Below are positions 18,290 through 27,847 of a stretch of 64,000 bases of DNA, in pieces. Where the stretch lies: assembly GCA_963822615.1 (NCBI GenBank), contig CAWGIM010000021.1, forward strand, positions 310,001-374,000, given 5' to 3'. The DNA is from Trebonia sp963822615. Its GTDB lineage: Bacteria > Actinomycetota > Actinomycetes > Streptosporangiales > Streptosporangiaceae. The notes under the pieces were generated by a model. It was not told the origin of the DNA. It ran no database searches and saw only the letters and a program-made list of their open reading frames with translations. Made by a program: the position numbers and the translations under genes. The stretch's first letter is position 1; each line of letters begins with the position of its first letter.

Positions 18290-19009
18290 GTGGGAGCGAG
18301 ACAGCGGACCGCGAGGCGCCGACCCCTGGTTGGCGGCCTCCGGCCGCCTTCCCGGGGGCCAGCGCGGTATCCCCTGGGGGGGCGACCCCCCGGACCCCCC
18401 GCGGTAAAGAGGCCGACCCTGGGGCGGCCTCCGGCCGCCTTCCGGGGGAGCGCTCCGACGTCCGACTCCGACTCCGACTCCGACCGCGATCCGGCGGCGC
18501 GGGCACGGCAGCTCTGCCTGCGGCTGCTTACGCTCGCGCCCCGGACGCGGGCGCAGCTAGCCGAGGCGCTGCGCAAGCGGGGCATCCCGGCCGAGGCGGC
18601 GGACGAGGTGCTCAGCCGGTTCGAAGATGTCGGGCTAATCGACGACGCTGCCTTCGCCCGCGCCTGGGTGGAGTCACGCCATCACAGTCGCGGCCTGGCC
18701 GGGCGGGCGCTGAGCGCGGAGCTGAAGCAGCGCGGGGTGGCGGCCGAGGAGATCCGCGCCGCCATCGACGAGCAGCTGAGCCCGGAGGCGGAGGCCGACG
18801 CCGCCCGGCAGCTCGTCGACCGGCGGCTGGCAGCCACCAGGGGGCTGCCGCCCGAGCAGCGCATCCGGCGCCTAGGCGGCCTGCTTGCCCGCAAGGGTTA
18901 TCCGGCCGGCCTCGCCTTCCGGGTGATCCGCGAGGCCATGGAGGCCGAAGGGGACATCGCGACCCTTGATGACGACCCGCTGTTCGACGAGCCGGACCTA
19001 GATACCTAG
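18290..19009 (+). CDS. recX: Regulatory protein RecX (N-terminal frame break suspected)
   Basis: Inhibitor and regulator of RecA filaments. The RecX body starts at about residue 70 (DPAARARQLCLRLLTLAPRT then AQLAEALRKRGIP), with FEDVGLIDDAAFARAWVESR, the triple three-helix repeats and DPLFDEPDLDT at the end. The first part is a poor, GC-rich region. The intact frame can start at GTG 18290, but ATG 18277, three bases after the recA stop, reads MNRERGSETADREAPTPGWR and PPAAFPG in another frame. The RecX frame later reads PTLGRPPAAFRG from a near-duplicate of the same DNA. That suggests one continuous gene from 18277 with a base lost or gained in the G7/C6 runs near 18376-18400. Confidence 0.88.
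   Translation: MGARQRTARRRPLVGGLRPPSRGPARYPLGGRPPGPPAVKRPTLGRPPAAFRGSAPTSDSDSDSDRDPAARARQLCLRLLTLAPRTRAQLAEALRKRGIPAEAADEVLSRFEDVGLIDDAAFARAWVESRHHSRGLAGRALSAELKQRGVAAEEIRAAIDEQLSPEAEADAARQLVDRRLAATRGLPPEQRIRRLGGLLARKGYPAGLAFRVIREAMEAEGDIATLDDDPLFDEPDLDT
18332..18439 (+). repeat. Duplicated hairpin segment at the recA-recX junction
   Basis: GGCGGCCTCCGGCCGCC, a perfect 7-base stem with 3-base loop, occurs at 18332-18348 and again at 18423-18439, each followed by TTCC and a G run. Between them GGGGGG-CGA-CCCCCC (18377-18391) makes another strong hairpin. Confidence 0.8.
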
Positions 19010-19450
19010 CGAATTCAGAGCTGAGCCAGCGTAACGATCGGCCCGCGACCCGCGACCGGTGGTGACCGATGTTGGGTTGTGGGCGCTCTCGATAATAATC
19101 GGTGCGCGTGGCCCGCATCACGGCAAAGCCGCGCCCAGGTAACGGCTGAGCTGCGACAACGTGCCTACCTGGGAGTTTGCTGGGAGCGGAAAGATAACAA
19201 GTCGGTCACGCGCGGCATAGACAAACCCCTTAATCAACGCTTAACCTCACGGCAGTGAGGCGTTACTGGCGCCGGACGGGTGCCCCTACGCCCGGCCCGA
19301 GACGGCCAGCGCATCGATGGGTCAGCAAGCGGCCGGCCAGCACACCAGCCTGGCTTGGCGGAGCGCTGCCGTAACGGTGCCCGGCTGGCCGGGCCGGCCG
19401 CCTCGCGTACAACGCCGGGGTCCCGCGGCCGCGGGACGAAAGGGGTGACC
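19010..19450. other. Leader and gap before rny
   Basis: This 441-base stretch shows no convincing gene. It contains an AT-richer patch near 19090 (GATAATAATCGG) that could hold a promoter, and a hairpin CCTCAC-GGCA-GTGAGG at 19245-19260 flanked by CGCTTAA and CGTTA. No tRNA cloverleaf or known riboswitch was recognised. Confidence 0.5.
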
Positions 19451-21061
19451 GTGAGCGGCGCAGACGCGCTCTTGGTGATCGGACTTCTCGCCTTGGGCCT
19501 CGCGTTCGGCGCGTTCGCCGTCGTCTTGCGGCGGTTTCCGCCCCGCTCCCCGGTCACCGCTAGCCCGCAGCAGCCGCCAGGCGGTCAGCTCGCCGACCAG
19601 GCGGACGCGGACGGGATCAGGGCACGCGCACAGGCCGACGCCGACCGGATCCTCGGCCGGGCGGCCGAGGACGCCGAGCGGACCGCCCAGCAGGCGGACG
19701 ACGGCCGTCGGCAGGCCGACGACGAGATCCGTGCCGTCAAGGAGGAGGCCCGCCAGCTCCGCGCCGACCTGGAGCGCCGTGAGCAGCGGATCGGCGAGCG
19801 CGAGCAGCGGCTGGACGAGGAGAGCCGCCGCCTTGAGTCGCGTGGCCAGGCGCTGGAGGCGCGCCACGGGGAGCTGGACGAGCGGGCCACCCTGCAGGCG
19901 GAGGCCAGCACCCGGATCAGGGCCGAGCTTGAGCGGGTGGCCGGGCTGACGGCCGACGCGGCCAAGGCGGAGCTGGTGGCCGCCCTCGAGAACCAGGCCA
20001 AGCGCGAGGCCGCGCTGTCGGTCCGTGACATCGAGGCGACCGCCAGGTCAGAGGCGGACAAGCGGGCCCGCAAGATCGTCACCCTCGCGATCCAGCGGGT
20101 GGCGGTCGACCAGACCAGCGAGTCGGTCGTCTCGGTGATGCACCTGCCGGGCGACGAGATGAAGGGCCGGATCATCGGCCGCGAGGGCCGCAACATCCGC
20201 GCCTTCGAGTCGGTCACCGGCGTCAACCTGATCATCGACGACACGCCGGAAGCGGTCCTGCTGTCCTGCTTCGACCCGGTGCGCCGCGAGATCGGCAGGC
20301 TCACCCTGGAGCGCCTGGTCAGCGACGGGCGGATCCACCCGCAGCGGATCGAGGAAGCCTACGAGCGCGGCAAGGCCGAGATCGAGCAGCTCTGCCGCCG
20401 GGCGGGCGAGGACGCGATGACCGGCCTCGGCATCACCGACATGCACCCGGAGCTGGTCGACCTGCTCGGGCGACTGCGCTACCGCACCTCCTACGGGCAG
20501 AACGTGCTCTCCCACCTCATCGAGTCCGCTCACATCGCGGGCATGATGGCGAGCGAGCTCGGCCTCGACCCGCTGCTGCTGCGCCGCTGCACGGTGCTGC
20601 ACGACATCGGCAAGGCGCTCACCCACGAGGTCGAGGGCAGTCACGCGCTGATCGGCGCCGAGATCGCCCGTAAGTACGGCGAGTCCGACGACGTGGTGCA
20701 CGCGATCGAGGCACACCACAACGAGGTTGAGCTGCGCACCGTCGAGGCGGTGCTCACCCAGTCGGCCGACGCGATCAGCGGCGGCCGTCCGGGTGCCCGC
20801 CGCGAGTCGCTCGAGATGTACGTCCGCCGCCTGGAGCGCCTCGAGCAGATCGCGGCCGATAAGGAGGGCGTCGAGAAGGTGTTCGCCATGCAGGCGGGCC
20901 GCGAGGTCCGCGTCATGGTCAAGCCCGAGCAGGTTGACGACATCCAGGCCCAGGTCATCGCGCGCGACATCGCCAAGCAGGTCGAGGAGGAGCTCACCTA
21001 TCCCGGCCAGATCCGCGTCACCGTCGTCCGCGAGTCCCGCGCCACCGAGTTCGCCCGGTAG
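19451..21061 (+). CDS. rny: Ribonuclease Y
   Basis: Membrane-anchored endoribonuclease that starts mRNA decay. The 536-residue protein has an N-terminal membrane helix (ADALLVIGLLALGLAFGAFA), a long charged coiled coil (about 40-190), a KH RNA-binding domain with GRIIGREGRNIRAFE (about 238-252), and an HD phosphohydrolase domain with VLHDIGKA (His-Asp at about 384-385) and HAIEAHHNEVE. The frame reaches upstream to 19280, but GTG 19451 has GAAAGGGG five bases before it and puts the membrane helix at the N-terminus, as in relatives. GTG 19445 is an alternative two codons earlier. It converges on the S9 peptidase gene with a 15-base gap. Confidence 0.94.
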   Translation: MSGADALLVIGLLALGLAFGAFAVVLRRFPPRSPVTASPQQPPGGQLADQADADGIRARAQADADRILGRAAEDAERTAQQADDGRRQADDEIRAVKEEARQLRADLERREQRIGEREQRLDEESRRLESRGQALEARHGELDERATLQAEASTRIRAELERVAGLTADAAKAELVAALENQAKREAALSVRDIEATARSEADKRARKIVTLAIQRVAVDQTSESVVSVMHLPGDEMKGRIIGREGRNIRAFESVTGVNLIIDDTPEAVLLSCFDPVRREIGRLTLERLVSDGRIHPQRIEEAYERGKAEIEQLCRRAGEDAMTGLGITDMHPELVDLLGRLRYRTSYGQNVLSHLIESAHIAGMMASELGLDPLLLRRCTVLHDIGKALTHEVEGSHALIGAEIARKYGESDDVVHAIEAHHNEVELRTVEAVLTQSADAISGGRPGARRESLEMYVRRLERLEQIAADKEGVEKVFAMQAGREVRVMVKPEQVDDIQAQVIARDIAKQVEEELTYPGQIRVTVVRESRATEFAR

Positions 21062-21076
21062 CGCGGTGTTCGCCCG

Positions 21077-23171
21077 CTAGGACAGCTCGACCGGCGGCAC
21101 CCCCGGCGCGGTGAAGCCGAAGATCCGGCCGTAGAAGGCCAGCTCGGCCTCGAGCGAGGCGATGACCGACTCGGCCTTGCGGAAGCCGTGCGACTCGCCC
21201 GCGAACGCGATGTAGGCGTGCCTGATGCCGTGCGCGGCCAGGTCAGCCGCGATCGCCTCGGACTGCGACGGCGGGACGATCGGGTCATCGAGGCCCTGCA
21301 GCAGCAGGATCGGGCAGGTGAGCCCGGTGACGTGGCCGACCGGGGCGCGCTCTTCGTACAGCCGGTCGGCTTCCGGCAGCGGCCCGATGAGCCCGTCCAG
21401 GTAGCGGGACTCGAAGTCGTGCGTGTCGGTGGCGAACGGGCGCAGGTCGGAGACGCCGTAGTAAGACGTGGCGGCGGAGAAGACCGCCTCGGTGGTCCCG
21501 GTCAGGCCGGGGCCGCTGGTCACCGCGGCGAGCGCGGTCCACCCGCCGGCCGAACCGCCGCGGATGCCGAGCCGCGCCCGGTCGGCCTGCCCCGCCTCGG
21601 CCAGGCCGAGGGCGGCGCTGTAGGCGTCGGCGACGTCGACGATCCCCCACTGGCCGCGCAGCCGGTTGCGGTACGCGCGGCCGTAGCCGGTGGAGCCCCC
21701 GTAGTTGACGTCGATGATGCCGATGCCGCGGCTGGTGAAGAACGCCTTCTCCAGCGACTGCACTGGTACCGAGTTCGACGTGGGGCCGCCGTGCACGTGC
21801 ACGATGAACGGCGGCAGCTCACCCTCGGGCGCGGTCACGCCCGGGTTGGCGGGCGGGTAGACGATGGCGTGCACCACCCCACCGTTCGGGCCGCCGGGGA
21901 GCTGCACCGGCCGCGCGTCCGGCAGGTAGGCCGGGTCGGGGGCGGTGACCGGCTGCTCTTTCATCAGCTCGGGCGGGGCGCCAGGGCGTAGCCGCAGCAC
22001 GCTCCACGGGGTCCGGGGCCCGCCCGCCACCAGCGCGATGGTGTCGCCGGAGACCGCGATCTCCGGCTCCACGGTCCGGTAGCCGGGCAGTTCGAGCGGG
22101 GTCAGCGTGCCGCTGCCGGGGTCGAGGACAGCCGGCTGGAACTCGCCCAGGCCGTGCAGCACCGCCAGCCGCCCGTCCCCGAGTAGCTGGAAGGGCCGCC
22201 CGCCGAGCTGCCAGAGCGGCCCGGCGAACTCCTCCTCGGCCGGGTGCAGCGGCCGCGGGACGCCGCCCGCCGCGGGTACCTGGTACAGGTTCCACCAGCC
22301 GGAGCGGTCGGAGATCGCGTACAGCGTCGCGTCGTCCCGCCACAGCGGGGCGAGCACTGACTCCTCCGGCCCGCCCATCACCAGGGTGGCGTCGGCGACC
22401 GCGACGGCTTGCGCCGACAGCGCGGCGACCCGCAGCTCGGTGCCGTCCCAGGGCATGTTGGGGTGGCTCCAGCTGATCCAGGCAAGCTGGCGGCCGTCCG
22501 GTGACGGGGTAGGGAACGCGTAGAACTGCGCGCCGGTCACCAGCACCCGGATCGCGGCCGGGTCGTCGGCGGCCGACCCGTCGAGCGGCACCGCCACGAT
22601 GTCCCGGCGTACCGCCAGGCCGCCGCCGACGTGGAACCCGGCCGGCGGCCCGCCCGTCCGCCCCGTCCGGCAGCGGCAGCGTCGTCTCGCGCACGCACCA
22701 GATCTCCTGGCGGCCGGGGGAGAGGGTGAGGTCGGCGAACCGGAAGCCGCCCTCGGCCGGGGTGAGCGGCACCGGGCCGCTGCCCGCCCCGGCGTCACCG
22801 CTCGCGTCGCCGTCGTCCGGGGTGGCGTCAACCGCCCCGCCCGCCGCGTACAGCCGCTGGTCGGCGAAGTTGGCGAACACCAGGTCGTAGCCGCCCGCCA
22901 GGGACAGGGACGGCACCGGCAGGTAGGACTGGCCGCCGTACTCGTGCACCCGGGTCCTGACGTTCCACGGCGACGGGAGCAGCACCCGGGGCTCGCCGCC
23001 GGGCCCGGCGCAGGCCATCACCGTCGACCGGCCGCCTTCCGACGGTCTGCGCTCCTGCCACCAGACTTCGTCGCCGGCGATGGACGGGAACGCCACCCCG
23101 GCCGCACCGGCGGCGACGTCAGCGGCGGCGATCGGAGACTTCCAGGTGCCGTAGGCAGCGATTTCCGTCAT
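21077..23171 (-). CDS. S9 family (prolyl-oligopeptidase type) serine peptidase, frame broken near 22650
   Basis: Beta-propeller plus alpha/beta-hydrolase peptidase that trims peptides, or a related acyl-peptide hydrolase. The start frame (ATG 23171, MTEIAAYGTWKSPIAAADVA) covers the first propeller blades with VHEYGGQSY up to LPLPDGADGR. The rest is in another frame: AGFHVGGG, RRDIVAVPLDGS, PDGRQLAWISWSHPNMPWDG, the nucleophile elbow GIRGGSAGGWTAL, LDDPIVPPSQSE with the acid, and GESHGFRK with the catalytic histidine. The switch falls in a G/C run at 22641-22662. Corrected, the protein has just under 700 residues, normal for the family, and all three catalytic residues are kept, so a sequencing indel is likelier than a dead gene. 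Confidence 0.87.
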
Positions 23172-23217
23172 GCCATACCTGATATCACGAGCGGGCGCCG
23201 CCGCGGGGATCCGCCCC

Positions 23218-23223
23218 TATCCT
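23218..23223 (+). promoter_or_regulatory. -10 box (TATCCT) for leaderless miaB
   Basis: TATCCT is 6 bases before the GTG at 23230, in the 58-base gap between divergent genes, with no ribosome site. Confidence 0.5.
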
Positions 23224-23229
23224 GGTCAG

Positions 23230-24714
23230 GTGGGAGAAGGACGGACGTACGAGATCCGCACCTACGGGTGCCAGATGAACGTGCATGACTCCGAGCGGGT
23301 GGCCGGGCTGCTTGAAGGCGCCGGCTACGTCAAGGTCGCCGGGGGGCAGGCACCGGACCTGGTCGTCTTCAACACCTGCGCGGTCCGCGAGAACGCGGCC
23401 GACCGGCTGTACGGCAACCTCGGCCACCTGCTGCCCGCCAAGAAGGCCCACGCGGGGATGCAGATCGCGGTCGGCGGCTGCCTGGCCCAGATGGAGCGGC
23501 AGCGGATCACCGACCGCGCCCCCTGGGTCGACGTGGTGTACGGCACCCACAACATCGGCGCCCTGCCGGAGCTGCTCGAGCGTGCCCGCCAGCGGCAGCA
23601 GGCGCAGGTCGAGTTCGAGGAAACGCTGACCACGTTCCCGTCGCTGCTGCCCGCCCGCCGTCAGTCGGCCTACTCCGGCTGGGTCTCGGTCTCGGTCGGC
23701 TGCAACAACTCCTGCACCTTCTGCATCGTCCCGGCGCTGCGCGGCAAGGAGAAGGACCGTCGGCCGGGCGACATCCTGGACGAGATCAGGGCGCTGGTGG
23801 ACGACGGGGTGGTCGAGGTCACCCTGCTCGGCCAGAACGTCAACTCCTACGGGGCCGAGTTCGGCGACCAGCAGGCGTTCGGCAAGCTGCTGCGCGCCTG
23901 CGGCGAGATCGACGGCCTGGAGCGGGTCCGGTTCACCTCACCGCACCCGCGGGACTTCACCGATGACGTGATCGAGGCGATGCGGGACACCCCGAACGTG
24001 ATGCCCAGCCTGCACATGCCGCTGCAGTCGGGCTCGGACGCGGTGCTCCGGGCGATGCGCCGCGCTTACCGCCGCGACCGCTACCTGGCGATCCTGGCCA
24101 ACGTGCGCCGCCACATCCCGGCCGCGGCGATCACCACCGACATCATCGTCGGCTTCCCCGGCGAGACCGAGGAAGACTTCGCGGCGACGCTGGACGTGGT
24201 CCGCCAGGCCCGGTTCGCCTCCGCGTTCACCTTCCAGTACTCGATCCGCGCGGGCACCCCGGCCGCGACGATGCCCGACCAGGTCCCGCCGCCGGTGGTG
24301 CAGGAGCGCTACCAGCGGCTCGCCGCGCTGGTGGCGCAGATCGCCGAGGAAGAGAACGACCTGCTCGAGGGCACCGTGGTGGAGGTGCTGACGGCCGAGG
24401 GCGAGGGCCGCAAGGACGCCGCCACCCACCGGATGTCCGGCCGTGCCCGGGACAACCGGCTGGTGCACTTCGCCCCGCCCGCCAGCGACCCGCCCCGCCC
24501 CGGCGACCTCGTCACCACCCGGGTCACCAGCGCCGCGCCGCACTACCTGCGGGCCGACGACGCGCCGCTGAGCGTGCGTCGCACCCGCGGCGGCGACGCC
24601 TGGCAGGCCCGCCAGCTAGCCGCCAGCACCCTTTCAGCCAGCCCGGAGACGGCTGCCCCCGAGCCGGCCGGCCCCGGGCCGGTGCTGCTCGGCATGCCGG
24701 CCCGCCGCGGCTAG
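23230..24714 (+). CDS. miaB: tRNA-2-methylthio-N6-dimethylallyladenosine synthase MiaB
   Basis: Radical-SAM methylthiotransferase that completes ms2i6A at position 37 of tRNAs reading UNN codons. The 494 residues include YEIRTYGCQMNVHDSERVAG, FNTCAVRENAADRLYGN and VGGCLAQME (cluster cysteines), the SAM motif CNNSCTFC (158-165), IIVGFPGETEEDF, and a TRAM domain near 395-460. A Pro/Ala-rich tail follows. YGCQMN and SVGCNNSCTFCIVP mark MiaB rather than RimO. The GTG at 23230 appears leaderless; the upstream extension to 23170 overlaps the opposite gene's promoter. It stands 16 bases before miaA, whose product supplies its substrate. Confidence 0.96.
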   Translation: MGEGRTYEIRTYGCQMNVHDSERVAGLLEGAGYVKVAGGQAPDLVVFNTCAVRENAADRLYGNLGHLLPAKKAHAGMQIAVGGCLAQMERQRITDRAPWVDVVYGTHNIGALPELLERARQRQQAQVEFEETLTTFPSLLPARRQSAYSGWVSVSVGCNNSCTFCIVPALRGKEKDRRPGDILDEIRALVDDGVVEVTLLGQNVNSYGAEFGDQQAFGKLLRACGEIDGLERVRFTSPHPRDFTDDVIEAMRDTPNVMPSLHMPLQSGSDAVLRAMRRAYRRDRYLAILANVRRHIPAAAITTDIIVGFPGETEEDFAATLDVVRQARFASAFTFQYSIRAGTPAATMPDQVPPPVVQERYQRLAALVAQIAEEENDLLEGTVVEVLTAEGEGRKDAATHRMSGRARDNRLVHFAPPASDPPRPGDLVTTRVTSAAPHYLRADDAPLSVRRTRGGDAWQARQLAASTLSASPETAAPEPAGPGPVLLGMPARRG

Positions 24715-24730
24715 CCCGCCCGAGGCGCAG

Positions 24731-25636
24731 GTGACGCTCATCGTGGTCGTCGGCGCGACCACCGCGGGCAAGTCGGACCTGGCGGTCGACCTCGCGCTGG
24801 CGGTCGGCGGTGAGGTCGTCAACGCCGACTCGATGCAGCTCTACCAGGGCATGGACATCGGCACCGCCAAGCTCACCGAGGCCGAGCGGCGGGGCGTGCC
24901 GCACCACCTGCTCGACGTCTGGGATGTCACCAAGACGGCCAGCGTGGCCGAGTACCAGGAGCTGGCGGACACGGTCATCGCCGGCCTGGCCGGCCGCGGC
25001 AAGGTCCCGGTGGTGGTCGGCGGCTCCGGCCTGTACATCCGGGCCGCACTGGGCGACCTGGAGTTCCCCGGCACCGACGAGCGGATCAGGGAGCGCCTGG
25101 AGCGCGAGCTGGCGCAGGCGGGCCCGGCCCCGCTGCACGCGCGGCTGCGGTCGGCCGACCCGGCCGCGGCGGACGCCATCCTGCCCAGCAACGGCCGCCG
25201 GATCGTGCGCGCCCTGGAGGTCATCGAGCTGTCCGGCCGCCCGTTCAGCGCGACCATGCCGGGCTATGACGCGGGCCGCCCGGCGGTCCAGCTCGGCGTC
25301 GCGGTGGACCGGGCCGAGCTGGACCGGCGGATCACCGACCGGGTGGACCGGATGTGGGCGGACGGCTTCGCCGATGAGGTGCGAGGGCTGGCCGCCCGCG
25401 GCCTGCGCGAGGGCAAGACCGCCAGCCGCGCCCTCGGCTACCAGCAGCTGCTGCGTCACCTGGACGGCGAGCTGAGCAGCGACGAGGCGCGGGCGGAGAC
25501 GGTCCGCGCCACCCGCCGGTTCGCCCGCCGCCAGGAATCATGGTTCCGCCGCGACCCGCGCGTCCGCTGGCTGACCCCCGGCGAGGGCCTGCGGGATCGC
25601 GCGCTAGCCGAAATAGCAGCCAGAACGGGTGCGTGA
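24731..25636 (+). CDS. miaA: tRNA dimethylallyltransferase MiaA
   Basis: Transfers a dimethylallyl group to N6 of A37 in tRNA, the step before MiaB. The 301-residue protein has the P-loop GATTAGKSDLA (9-19), the DSMQLYQGMDIGTAK motif, HHLLDVWDVTKTASVAEYQE, GGSGLYIRAAL, and SRALGYQQLLRHLDGE with RRFARRQESWFRRDPRV at the end. All catalytic segments are intact. It begins with GTG 16 bases after miaB. In many actinobacteria dapF and hflX follow; here they are missing, so synteny ends at this gene. Confidence 0.96.
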   Translation: MTLIVVVGATTAGKSDLAVDLALAVGGEVVNADSMQLYQGMDIGTAKLTEAERRGVPHHLLDVWDVTKTASVAEYQELADTVIAGLAGRGKVPVVVGGSGLYIRAALGDLEFPGTDERIRERLERELAQAGPAPLHARLRSADPAAADAILPSNGRRIVRALEVIELSGRPFSATMPGYDAGRPAVQLGVAVDRAELDRRITDRVDRMWADGFADEVRGLAARGLREGKTASRALGYQQLLRHLDGELSSDEARAETVRATRRFARRQESWFRRDPRVRWLTPGEGLRDRALAEIAARTGA

Positions 25637-26029
25637 CGGCGCGCTGACCAGTCACGAGTCAGCCGTGCGGTGCCTCGCCCGACGGTGGCGACCCGGTCGC
25701 CGCGGGTAGTGCTCTTACCGCCTGCGCCCGATGTCTCACGATGGGTCGACTAGTCATTTCAGGCTATTTGTTGTCATTTCGTTACCATCGTTGTCACCGG
25801 CCTGCCCGGCCCGCAATGACCGCCCCGCGCGGGGATGCGGCGTTCCCGGCGCGGCCTGGGTGGTGGCGGACGGCCGGCTAGCCATCCCGGGCTATCTGCC
25901 GCTAAACGGTCTCTAGGGAGTTTCGGCACTGTAACGCTGTCTCTGCGCGATTTTGTCGCATTGTCAGGTCCGGCGAGAGGTCACCCCCATGACCGCGTAG
26001 CTGGGCGCGGAACGGCGCAGAGGAACTTC
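25637..26029. other. Gap with probable promoter region before the lysozyme-like gene
   Basis: 393 bases with no gene I trust. The patch TTGTTGTCATTTCGTTACC near 25768 is AT-rich and resembles the leaders of actinobacterial wall-hydrolase genes. I looked for the c-di-AMP (ydaO) riboswitch that often precedes such genes and could not match its conserved core. The frame of the next gene is open back to 25835 but the peptide looks non-coding. Confidence 0.4.
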
Positions 26030-27382
26030 TTGACCGCAGGCACCAGGCGTAACGGCACCAGCAAGCTCGGCCCGTTCAACCGGGTCGCCACCGGCCGCAA
26101 GGCCCGGGCCGCCGCTTCCGGTACCCATCAGCTTCACGAGTCCTACCAGCCCTACGAGCCTCAAAAAGCACTGCAGGCTCACCAACGTCAGCCGACCCAG
26201 CCGACCCGGCAGGAGCCCTGGCGGCCCGAGCAGTCCTGGCGGGACACGCAGTCCTGGCAGGCTCCGGAGTCCTGGCAGGCTCCGGGGTCCTGGCAAGCCC
26301 CGGAATCATGGGAAGCGGCAGGATCGTGGGAAGCACCGGAACCATGGGAAGCGACCGGCACCTGGCCCGCCCAGCCGTGGGAAGGGCAGCCCGGCCAGCG
26401 GACCTGGCCGCCGCGGCCGGAGGCCGGGCAGCCTTACGAAGACGGTCGGGACGAGCTGGACCAGCCGCTGCGCGACCGGCAGGAGCAGGAGCTCCGGTCC
26501 CCTGGCGCTGCCGGGCGGCACGCCGGCTTCCCGGTCAAGCCTTCCCGCAAGACGGCCCGCAAGCGGGCCGGCAAGGTCGTCCCTGCCGCGGCGGTAGCCG
26601 CAACCCTCGCGGTCGGGGCGGCCGCCTACACCCTCTTCGGCGGCGGCGGCGCGCCGCAGGCGGCACCGCTGAACGCGGCCCAGGGGGCGTCCGGCGCCAC
26701 CGTCTCGGCCGGTGCCGGGGCCGGGGCCGGCCAGGCGAACGGCGCCTCCGGATCCGTACTCAACATCGCCACCGCGTCCGGCCCCAGTTCCTCCCGCGCG
26801 GCCACGCACGCTCCCCGCGCGGCCGCCAGCGCCAAGCCGTCCACCTCCGCCCCGGCCGCCCCCGTGGCCGCGCCCACCCCGCAGGCCACCAGCGCGGCCG
26901 CGGCGACCACCAAGGCGGCCACCGGTAGCGGGGGCTCCGGCTCGGCCGCGCAAGGCAAGGCCGCCACGCTGAGCTGCAACCTGAGCGGCGGCCTGCTGCC
27001 GGACAACGTGACCGCGATCGTCAGCTTCCTGCTCGCCCACGGCTACAGCGACAACGCCGCGGCAGGCATCGCGGGCAACATCTACCAGGAGTCCAAGGGC
27101 AACCCCGAGTCGGTCGGCATGGGCGGCGGCGGCCTGATCGGCTGGACCCCGCTGCCGTCGGGCTTCGTCACCGGCAACGTGACCGCCGACCTGAACACCC
27201 AGCTGACCGCGCTGCTGACCTACAACCAGGGCTGGGCGCAGTTCCTGCCCACGCTGGAGTCGGCCGCCTCGCCCGCCGACGCGGCCTACATCTACGTCAC
27301 CGACTTCGAGCGGGCAGGCATCCCCGCCGCCACCACCCGCGAGGCCGCCGCCACCGACGTTGCAAGCGCCTGCGGCATCTGA
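26030..27382 (+). CDS. Membrane-anchored protein with C-terminal phage-tail lysozyme domain
   Basis: From TTG 26030 (AGAGGA in front) the protein has 450 residues. Residues 1-180 are a polar cytoplasmic tail rich in Gln, Pro and Trp, with six 6-residue repeats of the SWQAPE type. A basic stretch and one membrane segment (VVPAAAVAATLAVGAAAYTL, about 183-203) follow, then an Ala/Ser/Thr/Pro linker. The end (about 325-450: LPDNVTAIVSFLLAHGYSDN, AGIAGNIYQESKGNPESVG, AQFLPTLESA) matches the phage_lysozyme2/tail-lysin family, with the likely catalytic Glu in YQESKGNP. It is probably a wall-lytic enzyme tethered outside the membrane. The start is uncertain because the frame is open further upstream. 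Confidence 0.8.
   Translation: MTAGTRRNGTSKLGPFNRVATGRKARAAASGTHQLHESYQPYEPQKALQAHQRQPTQPTRQEPWRPEQSWRDTQSWQAPESWQAPGSWQAPESWEAAGSWEAPEPWEATGTWPAQPWEGQPGQRTWPPRPEAGQPYEDGRDELDQPLRDRQEQELRSPGAAGRHAGFPVKPSRKTARKRAGKVVPAAAVAATLAVGAAAYTLFGGGGAPQAAPLNAAQGASGATVSAGAGAGAGQANGASGSVLNIATASGPSSSRAATHAPRAAASAKPSTSAPAAPVAAPTPQATSAAAATTKAATGSGGSGSAAQGKAATLSCNLSGGLLPDNVTAIVSFLLAHGYSDNAAAGIAGNIYQESKGNPESVGMGGGGLIGWTPLPSGFVTGNVTADLNTQLTALLTYNQGWAQFLPTLESAASPADAAYIYVTDFERAGIPAATTREAAATDVASACGI
26252..26359 (+). repeat. 18-bp tandem repeat coding SWQAPE units
   Basis: Six units of 18 bases; the first two are TCCTGGCAGGCTCCGGAG or one base different, later ones drift to TCATGGGAAGC. They encode SWQAPE, SWQAPG, SWQAPE, SWEAAG, SWEAPE and PWEATG in the cytoplasmic tail. 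Confidence 0.88.
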
Positions 27383-27847
27383 CCGCGATCCTCCCCGCCC
27401 GCGCCCCGTTCCCGCCCTCCCGGCCTACCCGCCCTCCCGGCTGCCCGCCCTGCCCGCCCTCGCCGCCCGCCCTCCCTCCCTGCCGGCCCTCTCGGCGCCC
27501 CCGTTCCCACCCTCCCCGCACCACCCAGCCCCATCAGCCAGCCCCATCAGCCCATCACCCCCATCCCACCAGCCCCGTGTCACCCAGTCCCCGCACGTCG
27601 CCGGCCCCTGGCCCCTGGCCCGGTCTTAGCCGCGGGCCCGGCACTTCACCCGCTTAGCCGTGGCCCGCCCGGGCCCCGGCCTCGCTCTCGTCCCATCTAT
27701 CCGGGCGAGTCCCGGGTCACCGACCAGCACAATGGTTCCGGTCTGAGCCGATATCACCCGCTGGCTGTAAGTTAAGTGACCACCGTGACCAATGGGCATC
27801 GAGCACAGCCGCCAGATGTCCTAATTCAGGCTAGAAATCGAAATTTC

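Noticed and set aside
25600..25640. AGAACGGGTGCGTGA at the miaA end as another repeat A copy
   Set aside because: Only about 10 core bases match and the left half is absent; it may be chance.
25637..26029. c-di-AMP riboswitch before the lysozyme-like gene
   Set aside because: The conserved core segments could not be matched with confidence; a covariance-model search would be needed.
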